Assembly: GCA_021527695.1 (NCBI GenBank)
Contig: JAKFAO010000002.1
Span: forward strand, 1,426,501 to 1,490,500
DNA from: Naematelia aurantialba
Taxonomy: Eukaryota; Basidiomycota; Tremellomycetes; Tremellales; Naemateliaceae
Length of the DNA stretch: 64,000 bases
Reading direction: 5' to 3'
Positions within the stretch are counted from its first letter, which is position 1, and each line of letters begins with the position of its first letter. The translations under genes were made by a program, and so were the position numbers. Shown here piece by piece: positions 22,429 through 32,684 of the stretch. A model generated the notes under the pieces. The model did no database searches. It saw only the letters and a program-made list of their open reading frames with translations, and had not been told where the DNA came from.

Positions 22429-24269
22429 ATGGACAAGGTGGCAGAGACGTTAGCTGCGATCCTCTTCGACCTTGACGGGACGTTGATCAGTGCGTCTCCC
22501 CCCTTTCTCCCCCCTCCCCCCCTACCCTTCCCCTCTTCATTCTGCTCCTCCCCTCCCCTTCCCCGACCCAGCCTTCACCTCAACCCACTCACCACTTCAC
22601 CGGGTCTGGGCCACCAAGAGACACCGGGTCTGGGTCACCAAGAGACACCGTGTTTGGTTCTGAGATTGGAGGAGCTGACAGCGCAGACGTGACAGGGGCG
22701 GCCGAAGGTGCTTGGCTGGAGTATGCTGACCAGTACGGCTTTGATTATCGCGAGAGTCTGAAATGTGAGAGTCGTCTACAAGGCCCGTTCACAGAAGGAG
22801 TCGTCTACACTGCCCCGTCCACACAAGGAATCGTCTACATGGCCCGGTTGACAAGAGGAGTCGTCTACACAATCCAGTCCACACAGAGGTCGTCCCCACA
22901 AACAGATGAACGAGTGGTTACACGGCGAGGCTGACACGTACAGCCGCACATGGGATGCGGGTGCAGGACCTCGTGCAGATATGGTGTGGTGTCACCGAAC
23001 CCTCTGAGCTTGCGGTAGGTCTCCTGTTGTCTTCATCTCGTGTTTGCATTCCATTCCCGGTGTTGCTCCGGCTCCGTCAGCGGACACCTTCCAAACTGAT
23101 CCGCATAGGCGGAAACGCGCCGCCTGGAAGACCGGATCGTCGTGATTGCCAAGCAGCTTACGCTGGAAGGGAGAGGCGGGATTGCCTGTCTCCCGGGTGT
23201 GAGGGAGCTTCTCGCGACTGTCAGTGCTTCCTCCCTACAATACAGCATCAACACCAAGCTACCACCATATAACATACAACATCGATTCTAAGACCACACT
23301 GCAATGACATCCCTTTGACACCCCCAGACACATCACTGTCGAAACCGGTCGAAACTGTGGATTCCCTGCGATACCGTCGACACTGTTGATACTGTCGATG
23401 GTCGATACGCTCCCGCTGACCGTATCACTTAGATGTCAGAATCCAAAGCGAGATGGGCCATCGTCACTTCCGGTACGGTTACCCTTCTACTCGAGCGAGC
23501 TCCACCCCGCTCCGGTGGCGAATGCCAACTAACCTCGCCGCGGCCGTCTAGGAACGAAACACCTGTCCGACCAGACCATCGGCGCGGCGGGACTGCCCCT
23601 CCCGCCATGCACCATCACCGCCGACGACGTTACGGCCGGGAAGCCGTCCCCCGCGCCGTATCTCGCGGCGGCGAGTGCGCTGGGGGTGAAGATTGAAGAT
23701 TGTGAGTGTGCAGAGTGCGGGGGCGGCACGAGTGGCGAAACGCGTCTGTTCCCATCCTAGCCGATTGTTTATCGCCCTCAAAGCCTTCTACTCTAGTGAT
23801 AATGCGGTGATAGAGGTTTCTCAACGCTGCTTGCTCCTTCCCCTCTCCTCCCTTCCCTTCCCTTCCCTTCCCTTCCCTTCCCTTCCCTTCCCTTTCCTTC
23901 CCTCCCCTTCTTTCCCCTTCCCTCCCCTCCCCTTCCCTTCCCTTCCCTTCCCTTCTCGGCTTGGTCTGGAATGGGCAAGGCTCGGAAGTCTAGAGTCGAG
24001 TGTCCAGCCATTAACACCCCAGGTCTGGTGGTCGAAGACGCCCCAAGTGGAATCCGGAGCGGCATCGCCAGCGGCGCCAAAGTCCTCGCTGTATGCTCGA
24101 GCCACCCGAGACTCCAGCTCGAGGGCCTAGGAGCGACTTGGATCGTCGACAGTCTCGAGAGGTAGGCTGGGAGTGCAGGGTAAAGAGGAGAGTGCTGATT
24201 CGCAGGCTGCGTATCAAAGTAGGCGATGGAGGGGACATTGAGGTGTCGATACAGTCTGCGATAGTGTGA
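22429..24269 (+). CDS. HAD-superfamily sugar/polyol phosphatase-like protein, copy 1
   Basis: Haloacid-dehalogenase phosphatase of the GPP/DOG-like group, which dephosphorylates small sugar or polyol phosphates. Exon 1 (from ATG 22429) carries motif I, AAILFDLDGTLI, with nucleophile Asp and acid/base Asp. It ends A|GTGCGT and joins an exon at about 22686 (TGAAEGAWLEYADQYGFDYR). Later exons give EDRIVVIAKQLTLEGRGGIA, motif II (KARWAIVTSG), a motif III Lys in TADDVTAGKPSPAPYL, and motif IV VVEDAPSGIRSGIASGAKVL. A last short exon (24206-24269) encodes LRIKVGDGGDIEVSIQSAIV. The same final intron exists in the neighbouring paralogue. The residue after DGTLI, often Asp in relatives, is Asn here. 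Introns contain a 30-nt minisatellite and a long CCCTT run. The substrate is unknown. Confidence 0.85.
22768..22886. repeat. Intronic ~30-nt minisatellite in HAD copy 1
   Basis: About four imperfect 30-nt units sharing GTCGTCTACA and CCCGTCCACACAAG segments follow the second exon. Confidence 0.75.
23836..23955. repeat. CCCTT-type pyrimidine microsatellite in HAD copy 1 intron
   Basis: About 120 nt of nearly uninterrupted pyrimidines, mostly CCCTT pentamers, on the coding strand. Confidence 0.9.
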
Positions 24270-24599
24270 TAGTGTGGCTGTGATGTGCCACGCCTTGTGC
24301 CACTTGCCACTGTGCCACTTGCCACTGTGCTGCTGTGCTACACTGCTACCGTGCCGCTGTGATACGGCGTTCCCGGGTGACATGTGCATACATCCAGATC
24401 GCCGCCTCATGATCTGCATGCACTCTCCTTGAAATGCACATTGCTGGTGCCAAGCTCGCCACTGTGGAAGACATGTAGACCGTCACTCAACGCCGTCCTT
24501 TCAAGAGCATCCCTTGTGCATCTTCTACCCCCGACTCGTCACCTCCCATACCTCTACACCTCTTCCTGGCCATGCCATGCATTGCAGACACCACACAAC
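24270..24599. promoter_or_regulatory. Spacer between the two HAD paralogues
   Basis: This 330-bp gap carries short GTGCCACTTGCCACT repeats (about 24285-24360). It presumably contains the terminator of copy 1 and the promoter of copy 2. Confidence 0.5.
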
Positions 24600-25900
24600 A
24601 TGCCAACCTACACGCTCAAGGCCAATGCGATTCTCTTCGACCTGGACGGAACCCTGATCAGTGCGTCGGGCTCCGCTTGCCCTCGTCACAGGGTGGCGTA
24701 CCAGTCATTGACGTACATGTACATGTGTAGAAACCACGAAATCCGGAGAACTTGCTTGGGCGCAATTCGCAGCCGAGTACGGCTTCGACCTCCAAGCGTC
24801 TCTGAAACGTCAGTGTAGCGCCTCTCACAGCGTACCAGTACCAGTATCCCGTAGTCCTTGCCGCGTCTCCGTCCAAATGACAGTGCCGCGGCTGAAGCGC
24901 CTGACCAGATGCCCATGGAACGAGAGACATCGACCTCATTCGGACGTGGTGCGGGGTCTCTGAGCCCCACGCCCTTGCTGTACGTCCCCGTCCCTTGGTG
25001 TTTGAGCAAGAGCAGGAGGGGGCTAACGCGAGAGGTAGGCCGAGTTGCGCCGCTTCGATGAGCTCGTCGTGCGCATTGCGACAGGACAGAAGGAGCGGGG
25101 TGAAGGGGGTTTTATGCTCTTGCCCGGCGCTCTACGGATCTTGTCCAAGGTGAGCCTGCTAACCACCAAGGATACAGTAGGCTCCCCACTCAACCCCTGA
25201 CTGAAAGAACCCCCTACAAACCAGAGGCGGTAGACAGAGGTAGACATCGACGCTGACGACTGCAGCTGGAATCAGCCGGAGTGGCAAAATGGGCCATTGT
25301 GACGTCCTGTCCGCCTTGCCGCGACGCTTGATGCTTCCCGCTGATGAGATAGGTACTCGGTATCTCACGGAGCAGGCGCTACCTGTCGCTGGTGTGAATG
25401 TTCCCCCAGAACTGGTGTGCGCAGACGATGTCGTGAATGGGAAACCCGAGCCAGAACCGTACCTCCTCGGTGCGGCCAAGCTGGGGGTGGACATCACAAA
25501 ATGCAAGTCGACCGGCTGTCGTCCACAGACAGCTTGGCTTAAGCTGCCTCTCATCTCACACGTCTTCAGTCCTTTCGTTGTCCTCCTTGCGTCAGAGTCG
25601 AGGGCTCGAGCCAAGCTGACCCCCTCAGGCATCGTGTTCGAGGACGCGCCGACGGGGATCAAGGCGGGCGTAGCGAGTGGCGCCAAAGTCGTCGCTGTAT
25701 GCACGAGCCACGAACGTGGACTTGTTCAAGATGCTGCACCGCACTACGTCGTCAACAGCCTCGAGCAGTAGGTGGTTTCCCAGAACTGTGTTGGACGAGG
25801 CATGGGCCGGAGCGCGCTGATGCTGCTGCGCTCTAGGGTCGACGTGACGGTTTTGGAAGACGGGGAGATCGAGGTGGTGGTGGATGTGGACGAGTCGTAG
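24600..25900 (+). CDS. HAD-superfamily sugar/polyol phosphatase-like protein, copy 2
   Basis: Paralogue of the gene immediately upstream, in the same orientation. The ATG at 24600 opens MPTYTLKANAILFDLDGTLI (motif I). Exon 1 ends A|GTGCGT in the same place and phase as copy 1. The second exon (from about 24733) encodes GELAWAQFAAEYGFDLQASL, aligned with copy 1. Motif III lies in CADDVVNGKPEPEPYLLGAA and motif IV in VFEDAPTGIKAGVASGAKVV. The last exon, after a GTAGGT intron, encodes VDVTVLEDGEIEVVVDVDES. The position after DGTLI is Lys, not the usual acidic residue. Copy 2 is shorter because its introns lack the large repeats. The two copies have clearly diverged, so the duplication is not recent. 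Confidence 0.85.
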
Positions 25901-26272
25901 AGTAGCCTAGGCTGCATGGATGTACTGCATGGCTTTACCGGCCTCGAGCGACGGGTATAGCATAGTTCTGAAGCATCCTCAATGGATCAAGAGGAAACTC
26001 ACTGGGATCGAGTGCCACTCGCACGTACTGCGCGTCGATTCATTGCCAGAAGATCTGCGAGTAATCGCTCAGCTCTACGATTAACCTAGATCGCTCCTGC
26101 ATCTACCTCCCACCTCAGGACCCGGAGCACTACAAGCTCTCTCATCCCCCCTCATACCAGTCCGTGCACACTAGCCTCCATCTCGACTCCGACGCCGTCC
26201 TCAAACCCTCACCTCTCCAAACCCGGAGGACCTCTCCAAACCCTCACCTCTCCGACCTTCCCCCCCCCACAC
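25901..26272. promoter_or_regulatory. Spacer upstream of TRS20
   Basis: This 372-bp tandem spacer includes a duplicated ACCTCTCCAAACC segment (about 26210-26250) and a C-run directly before the TRS20 start. No gene was recognised. Confidence 0.45.
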
Positions 26273-27532
26273 ATGTCATACTACCTCGCCCTCGTGTCCC
26301 CGCTCGACGCCCCGCTCTTCGAGCTCGCCCTCCTCTCGCCGCAGCCGCTCTCAGGCTCGAGCACGAGCACCCCCATATCGTCCCTCTCGCTCCCGTCCTG
26401 GTCGAGCTTCACATCGCCGAACGGGGGCGACCTCGCCCCTCCCGAGCAGGGGAAGGGCAACCTCGGCGCCTTGGCTACGGCTTCGGCTTCGGGCAGCGCC
26501 AGCGCCGGCGCCGGCGCCAGTGGGTCCGGTGGTGCTCGTGGCTATGGCGGGCTCGGAGCAGCGGGGACAGGAGTAGCAACAGGACCAGGGGCGGCAGGAG
26601 CAGCAGGAGTAGCTGGGAGCGGAGTAGGAGGGAATGGAGGTGGTGGAGGAGGGGGAGGGGGAGGACCAGGACTCGAACGGTACATGGCGCAAATGGTCAT
26701 TCATAAGTCCTTGGACTCGGTCGAAGAGATCATGGAGGGCACCGGGGCGCTGTAAGTGTTCTAGCTCGATAAGTGATTGGCTCTTCAGCACGGAGGATGG
26801 TTGTCGAGGCATCGAGTCAGGAGGGAGGATGTATATGTCGAGACGGCGAGGGAGATGATTCACCGCAGAATAGCGACAGGGGATTGACTCACGACAGGAT
26901 GGCGATAGAGGGTGTCTCACGTCGTAGCATCGAAGAGAATGTCGCGTCGCGCAGCCAGCTCATCCGCGCAGGTACCTCAAGAACGTTGACCGGCACAACG
27001 AGTGGTCCGTCTCTGCCTTCCTCGCTGGGAGCGGTACGTCTCCCATTCTCTCTGCTAGTTCTCCTCCATCATCACCTCACATCCACGTCCACGTTCACGT
27101 CTCGCCTGAATACCTCTCGCCTGGCCTGAATACCTCTCGCCTGGCCTGAACATCTCTCGCCTCGCCTGAACATCTCTCGCCTCACTCAACACGTCTCCTA
27201 CTTGCACTCCTCCAAGTCGACTGCACAGCTCGAGCTGACCGGCCGTCTGCCCTATAGTCAAGTTCGTCCTGCTCCACGATATCAAGAACGAAGACGGCAT
27301 CCGCCTCTTCTTCCTAGACGTCTGGGAGGCGTACGTCAAGGTATGCATTCTTCGTTATGCAGGCGATACCAGCGACTGCGACTGGGGCTGCGGCTCTGCT
27401 CTGGCTATGGCTCTGGCTGGCCGCTGACGCATGGCGCAGGTACTACTGAATCCGTTCCACACGGTCAATACACCGATACGCAACCCAATCTTCGAGGCGA
27501 GGGTGCGGCAGAGCGCAAAGCGGCTCTTGTGA
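26273..27532 (+). CDS. TRS20: TRAPP complex subunit TRAPPC2 / Trs20 (sedlin)
   Basis: Core TRAPP subunit (longin fold) that tethers vesicles and links to Rab1/Ypt1 activation at the ER-Golgi. Four exons (26273-26751, 26972-27033, 27258-27340, 27440-27532) encode 238 residues in consistent phases. It opens MSYYLALVSPLDAPLFELAL. The conserved core continues MVIHKSLDSVEEIM, YLKNVDRHNEWSVSAFLAGS and VKFVLLHDIKNEDGIRLFFL, ending NPIFEARVRQSAKRLL. Usual length is about 140-175; the excess is a Gly/Ala/Ser low-complexity insertion (residues roughly 65-132) between the first beta strands and the helix starting at ERYMAQ. The insertion lies within exon 1 with no splice signals needed, so it is probably translated. 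The second intron carries a 20-nt minisatellite. Confidence 0.93.
27101..27180. repeat. Intronic 20-nt minisatellite in TRS20
   Basis: Four consecutive 20-nt units of the CTCGCCTGAATACCTCTCGC type, with ATACCT/ACATCT variants, lie in the intron between exons 2 and 3. Confidence 0.85.
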
Positions 27533-27718
27533 GACGTCCACCGACGCGCAGGGGCTCCAACGACACGCAGCGACGAGCGCAACGTGACGCAAGGTGACGA
27601 AACGTGACGCACATGCTGAGGAAGAGCGACGGGGAGACGAGAGATCGGTCAGGAATCGAGGCAATACCAGATAGCGAATACCATGCATGCATCATACCAT
27701 TTGTCTTTCATTCTCTGC

Positions 27719-29091
27719 TCATGCAAACTCTTCTGCCTTTCCAGACTGCATGTTTCGTCAGCTTGCCATCACCTCCCAGCAGCAAACTGAAGACTCACGA
27801 CGAGAAGGCCAACGATGAGCCCAAACAAGCCCAGGACGGACCCGAAGATCTTGACACCGTCAGCCGCCTTACGGAAGCCACGCGATACCCCACCGGTGCA
27901 GGTGAAACACTCGGCGGACGAGGCGCGAAGAGATGGAGCGGTCACTCACCTCGACGATGAGAATTTTGACAAAAAGCTGGGGATCGGCAGCATCCGCAAG
28001 CGCCGCGGTGGAGCCTGTGATGCCCACTGAGATGCCGCAGAAGAGGTTGCACAGCCCGACCGTCAGTCCGCCCCAGAAGAGCGAGAATGCTACGGGCGTC
28101 AGTGGGAATCCTGCTCACGGGTTGCGGGAGCATGCCGAGTCGCTCTCTTCCTGCTCCAACCTTGCATCTGCAGGGATGACGCGGGGGGTTTCGGGTTAGG
28201 GGGGATAGTGTTCAGACCGGGACAGTGTTGAGAAAGGGGATAGTGTTCTCATCCGGACGATATTGAGGATCAAGATAGTGTTGGGGATCGGGACAGTCGT
28301 GTGTAGTACAACGCGCAAGGAGTAGACATACCAGTATAGTAGTTGGCTGCGGTGTAGATCTCGGGCACGGAGCCCGTCTTGGCAGAAAAGACGATGGCCA
28401 TGATGACGCCTGTACATGTCAGCTCAGCACTTGCAATGGCGTGTCCTCGCTACGCCTTTCTCGCGAGATGTTGAGAAGGCAGAGGTTGCCGCTGGGAGGA
28501 AAGAATGTCGATAGGACGTCGATGGGAATATGCCAACTTACCGTAGATAGCGACGACTTCACAGAAGATGATGCTGCGATTGTCAGTGGTACCGCAATTC
28601 CCATGCAGGCATCTCCTCACGAGATCAAGTTCTTTGTCCGGATCCGCGGTGCCCGGACACCACCTCCGAGGATACTAGAGCCGGTGATGAAGATTCCCCT
28701 GAGCGCATCAGTCCATTCTGATTACGATGTCTGACAGGAGCAAGGATCAGATAGTAACGAGGACAGGCAAAGAGCGCGGAGTAGAGAGTAAGCGTACCAT
28801 CCCGCCCCGAGAACGCTCAAACCGATACACAGCCCGATGCCGAGGAACGCCCATGTATACGGCGATGACTCGGCGAGGAAGTTGCCGACGTTGAACTTTT
28901 CGCCTTGCCCTGTGGCAACCGTCAGCCAGAGACCAAGTAGATAGGCCGAGAGGTTGAAGAGACAGACGGCAGCCTGTAGAGAAAGTGTTGGGAGGAAGAA
29001 GGAAAGACGGACCGGTGAAGAGGAGGTACAGCGCGACGACGGTGAATGTCGATGCGGACGAGAAGAGCAGCGCTGGAGCGAGGTAGCCCAT
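27719..29091 (-). CDS. VMA16: V-ATPase proteolipid subunit c''
   Basis: Membrane rotor subunit of the vacuolar H+-ATPase. The ATG at 29091-29089 opens [20 protein letters not shown], a first membrane helix ending LLFTG. Later exons supply [40 protein letters not shown] and [18 protein letters not shown], where the Glu in FCEVVAIYG is the proton-carrying acid. These are followed by [40 protein letters not shown] and [14 protein letters not shown]. The final short exon, SGKAEEFA plus TGA, matches the usual subunit terminus. About 200 residues over six or more exons. The gene is divergent from the RanBP1-domain gene and convergent with TRS20, with 186 bp between the stop codons. Confidence 0.92.
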
Positions 29092-29447
29092 TGCTTGGAG
29101 TGTCAGAGTCGTGTGGGTCTGCCCCGGGGCGAACCTTTCAAGACGGCAGAGGTGTAAAAGGGAGTTGTAGTAGGGATGGGATAGGAACTCGAAGATGGTC
29201 AGACGGCGCTCGCCAAAAGGCCGAAGCTGCAATTCAACGAGGCGCGTTCAGCTCTCTTTCCAAGAGGACATTTACTACTAGCACTACTCTTCTGCCATAC
29301 TCGTCCACCCGCTCTAATCTACGTCGGCATCACCCTGGGCTTCTCTCTCTGCATCAACTTGGCGAGCTGCCCAGACATCTACGCTGGGCCACGAGGGCCA
29401 TAACGAGTGGGTAGTAGTAGACGACCTTGCGGCTTCTGGGCGAAATC
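29092..29447. promoter_or_regulatory. Divergent promoter between VMA16 and the RanBP1-domain gene
   Basis: This 356-bp spacer separates two start codons on opposite strands. No specific motif was assigned. Confidence 0.55.
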
Positions 29448-32074
29448 ATGTCATCCCCAGAGGTCGGTGTGAGAGATCAAACCCCAAATGGGGATCCACT
29501 GGACAAGGAGCAAGTCAAGGCTACCCATAGTGCACATGGTATATCCAACCACAATGATGGCGATACATACTGACTAGACACGTAGCATCAACGCGACTCA
29601 AGCGAGTGCGAGAAGGATCATTGGTAAGTCCTAACGGACGTCACTGAAAGGGTCCCTCTTGATCTGTGCTCGTGTGCTCGATTTGGAAGAACATTCTCTG
29701 ATCCATGCAGGAGCCGTCACCTGCCGAGTCGACACCGGCGACTACGCCATTAGTGACGAAGAAGAACCGTGTCGCGCCTGCGTCGGCGGGCAAGGCTGCT
29801 GAAGGAAACGGTGCCGATGTCGATGTCGATGTCGATGCCGATGCCGACGTTGATGTTGATGTCGATGTCGACGTTGATGTAGAGGACGAGGTCAAGCCCG
29901 AACCTGCCGAGCCATCAGAAGAGGGCAAGAACGTGGGCGAGGTCCGGCGCAAGGTCGAGAAGATGTCTTACGACGAGGGCGAAGGCGAGGGGGTCGACCT
30001 GACGCTGCTTGACAGAGCAGACGACGAGGGCCCAAATAGCGCCATTTCGCTCTCGACTGACCTTGACATTGACGTTGCCGCTGGTGAAAAGGGAGAAGGC
30101 GAAGGCTGGGAGGCAATTGGCAAGGACGAGGTGGAAGAGGCAAAGAACGCACCGGTTGTGGAGAATGCACTGTCCGCCGAGGCTCTGGTAAATGAATCGG
30201 CCCAGCTTGCCCAAGGTGAAGATGTCGAGGCTCTGGTAAATGAATCGGCCCAGCTTGCCCAAGGTGAAGATGTGTCGGGCTCCGGCTCGGGAGACGGACT
30301 GAAGCGTAAGACGCTGGATAGGAGCGAGTCGAGTACTGTCATAGATGACGAGGGCTCAAAGAGGCAGAAGGAGATCCCTTTAGTGAGTCTCGTGCCGTTA
30401 TCCTCCACCTTGTTGTCTTGATATCGGGGCATTGGGACATCTGGGCATTTGGGCATCTGGGCATTTGGACATCTGGTCATCTGGATATCTGGGCAGCTGG
30501 TGATCTGGTCATCTAGTCATCTAGTCATGTTGTTGAAGCAAGCACTGATCTGACCAGCCGCCACCGACCGAGAAGCAGGAAGAGGAATCGCCGCCTGATA
30601 TCGCTACGGACGACCTGGCAGCACCAGCTGCAGAGCCCGCTTCTGCGCCAACACTTGCCCCTCCGCCCAAGAAACCCCAGGCCTCTTTCAGTGCATTCAC
30701 ATCCACCTCGTCCCCCTTTACCTCGTCAGCGCGCTCAGCCTCGCCATTCGCGTCTGCCAAGCCGTCGTCATCGTCCTCTGCATTTGGCTCGGCGACTCCG
30801 TCTGCATTCGGCTCGGCGACGCCGTCCAAAGCCAAGCCCTCGCCTTCACCGTTCGCCTCGTCTGGCTTTGGCGCCTTCTCCTCCAGCGCCAGTCCGTTCG
30901 CCTCGAAAAAGGCCACGCCTGCACCTGAGACCAAGGCCAAGACGGACGGGAACGAGGAGGACAAGGAGGACAAGGAGGAGGAGAAGAGCGAGGCTGGTCC
31001 AAGCAGCTTTGGGGACGCGCTGAAAGAGAGCAAGGCGGATGACGACGAGGAAGAGGATAAAGTACACATGACCGAGCAGGATGGTGGGTCGCTCATATTC
31101 ATCTAGCAATGAGCCTTTCAAGTGGCACCCTCAGAAACAGATGCTGATTCGCCCAGTGCACACGGGAGAAGAGGACGAAGAGACACTGTATCAGACCCGT
31201 GCAAAGCTGTATGTGATGCAAGTGGATGGGGGATGGCGGGAGCGCGGCGTCGGCGCTCTGAGGCTGAATGTCCGGCGATCCGATGGCCGCGGGGCAAGAC
31301 TAGGTCAGTTGCATTAAATGTCATTACCCGTATCACTATCACTGTCACCATCAATCAATGCCACTATCACTATCGCCATCAACTATCACCGAACTATCTA
31401 CTATTACTGCCCACTATCACTATCGACTATCGACGACCACGCGCAGCCACATCCTTTCAGCTACCACGTCTACATCCACCTTGCAGCGCCAACTTCTCCA
31501 GCGTCTTCAAGCTGACGCACACAGTGATGCGCGCAGAAGGCGTGCTGCGGCTGATCCTGAATGTGTCGCTGTATGTCGGCATGTCGTGTCTCGAAGACGG
31601 CAAACACGTCCGCGCGACCGTCTTTGAGGACGGCGAGAAGAGATTCATCACTTTGAGGGTGAGTGATCTTCTCCCTTTACGTCTCTACTTTCTACGCTTC
31701 TGTCCTTTGTGCTCTGCCCTCCTGCCTCCTACCTTTCTGCGCTCCTAGCCTTTTGCTGCTCTGCCTTCCTACATTCTATCTTTGTACCGCTCTGCCGCTC
31801 TGCCCTCCTACCCTTCTATTTTCCACCTCTCTGCCCACCTCTTCAAGACCCAGCATGACAGGAGAACATGTTGCACTTTGCAACCCAGCAATGTGGCAAC
31901 AAGAACATAGATGAGCCGAGCTGATGACGACAGACTGGTTCTCAAAAGGCCGCGATGGAGCTGGCAGAGGTGATACACGAGTACATACCCCTCGAAGCGA
32001 GCAGGTCGCCCGCCCCTGCGCCTGCCCCTGGGGCCACACCTGGATCCACAGGCGGGCCAGGTGAGGAGGTCTGA
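29448..32074 (+). CDS. YRB2: RanBP1-domain nuclear transport protein (Yrb2/Nup2-like)
   Basis: Nuclear Ran-binding cofactor, probably Yrb2/RanBP3-like and acting in Crm1-dependent export. Exons 29448-29538 and 29586-29623 give a basic N-terminus (STRLKRVREGSL) that continues into EPSPAES at 29711, an arrangement typical of Yrb2. The central region is acidic with FG-like and SAFGS repeats (FGSATPSAFGSATPSK, SGFGAFSSSASPFASKK). The RanBP1 domain follows: VHTGEEDEETLYQTRAKLYV, GVGALRLNVRR, VLRLILNVSLYVGM and RATVFEDGEKRFITLR, ending near EVIHEYIPLEA. The tail is Pro/Ala-rich. Two internal amplifications are obvious: an Asp-Val dipeptide run (about 29817-29890) and a perfect or near-perfect 48-bp duplication (30179-30274). 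Nup2 would be an alternative name; FG content is low for a nucleoporin. Confidence 0.88.
30179..30274 (+). repeat. In-frame 48-bp tandem duplication in the RanBP1-domain gene
   Basis: Two consecutive copies encode EALVNESAQLAQGEDV twice. The copies are identical at nearly all positions, including third codon positions, which indicates a recent event. Confidence 0.92.
30421..30535. repeat. Intronic short repeats (CATCTGG/CATTTGG)
   Basis: The intron after exon 3 of the RanBP1-domain gene consists of about a dozen degenerate 8-10 nt units around GGACATCTGG and GGGCATTTGG. Confidence 0.8.
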
Positions 32075-32684
32075 GCGGCGATGGGAGTGGCGCAGAGGCG
32101 CAGAGCCGGCGGGCCGGCGGGCGGCCGTGGTGAGGCCGGCGATTTGAGATGAGAGTATTTGGGCCTGATAGTATGCATCATGTTGGCCGGTTCTTTATCG
32201 TTGGTCAAGGTACTGGCTAATCGGTTCTTACGTAGTCATCCACCAATGTACTCTACTGTACCAACCAGCTGATTTGCCGGTTTAGATGAAAGTTTGGGGG
32301 CCGTGGCATGCTGACGAGGCGACCTGCGCGCTCCAGTCAGGGCTGGGATGACCCGAGACTGTTGGGTCACTGGGGCTGCGTTGTGTCTCACGTCGTATTG
32401 TGCATATCGACGCGTCGTGTAGCCCGTTATCGCATTCTATCAAAATCGTTACCGCATCCTATCCATCACTGTGTATCCCGCACTGTCTTCGCATCCTTGT
32501 TCACGGGTCTTGCACACCGCTAACGCCTGACTGATCATGTACTGTATACAAGACTCCGCCCGCCGGCACTGCTGTCTGCTGACTGCTGGCCGCTGGTATT
32601 GCAGTGTGATGACCACCGACTACAGACCATCACTGGCTGCGGCTGCTGCTCGGCCCGTGTGGCCACACTCATACGTCGCCACAC
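32075..32684. other. Convergent spacer between YRB2-like gene and hypothetical gene
   Basis: This 610-bp region holds both 3' flanks. No coding frame, RNA gene or repeat of note was recognised. Confidence 0.45.
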
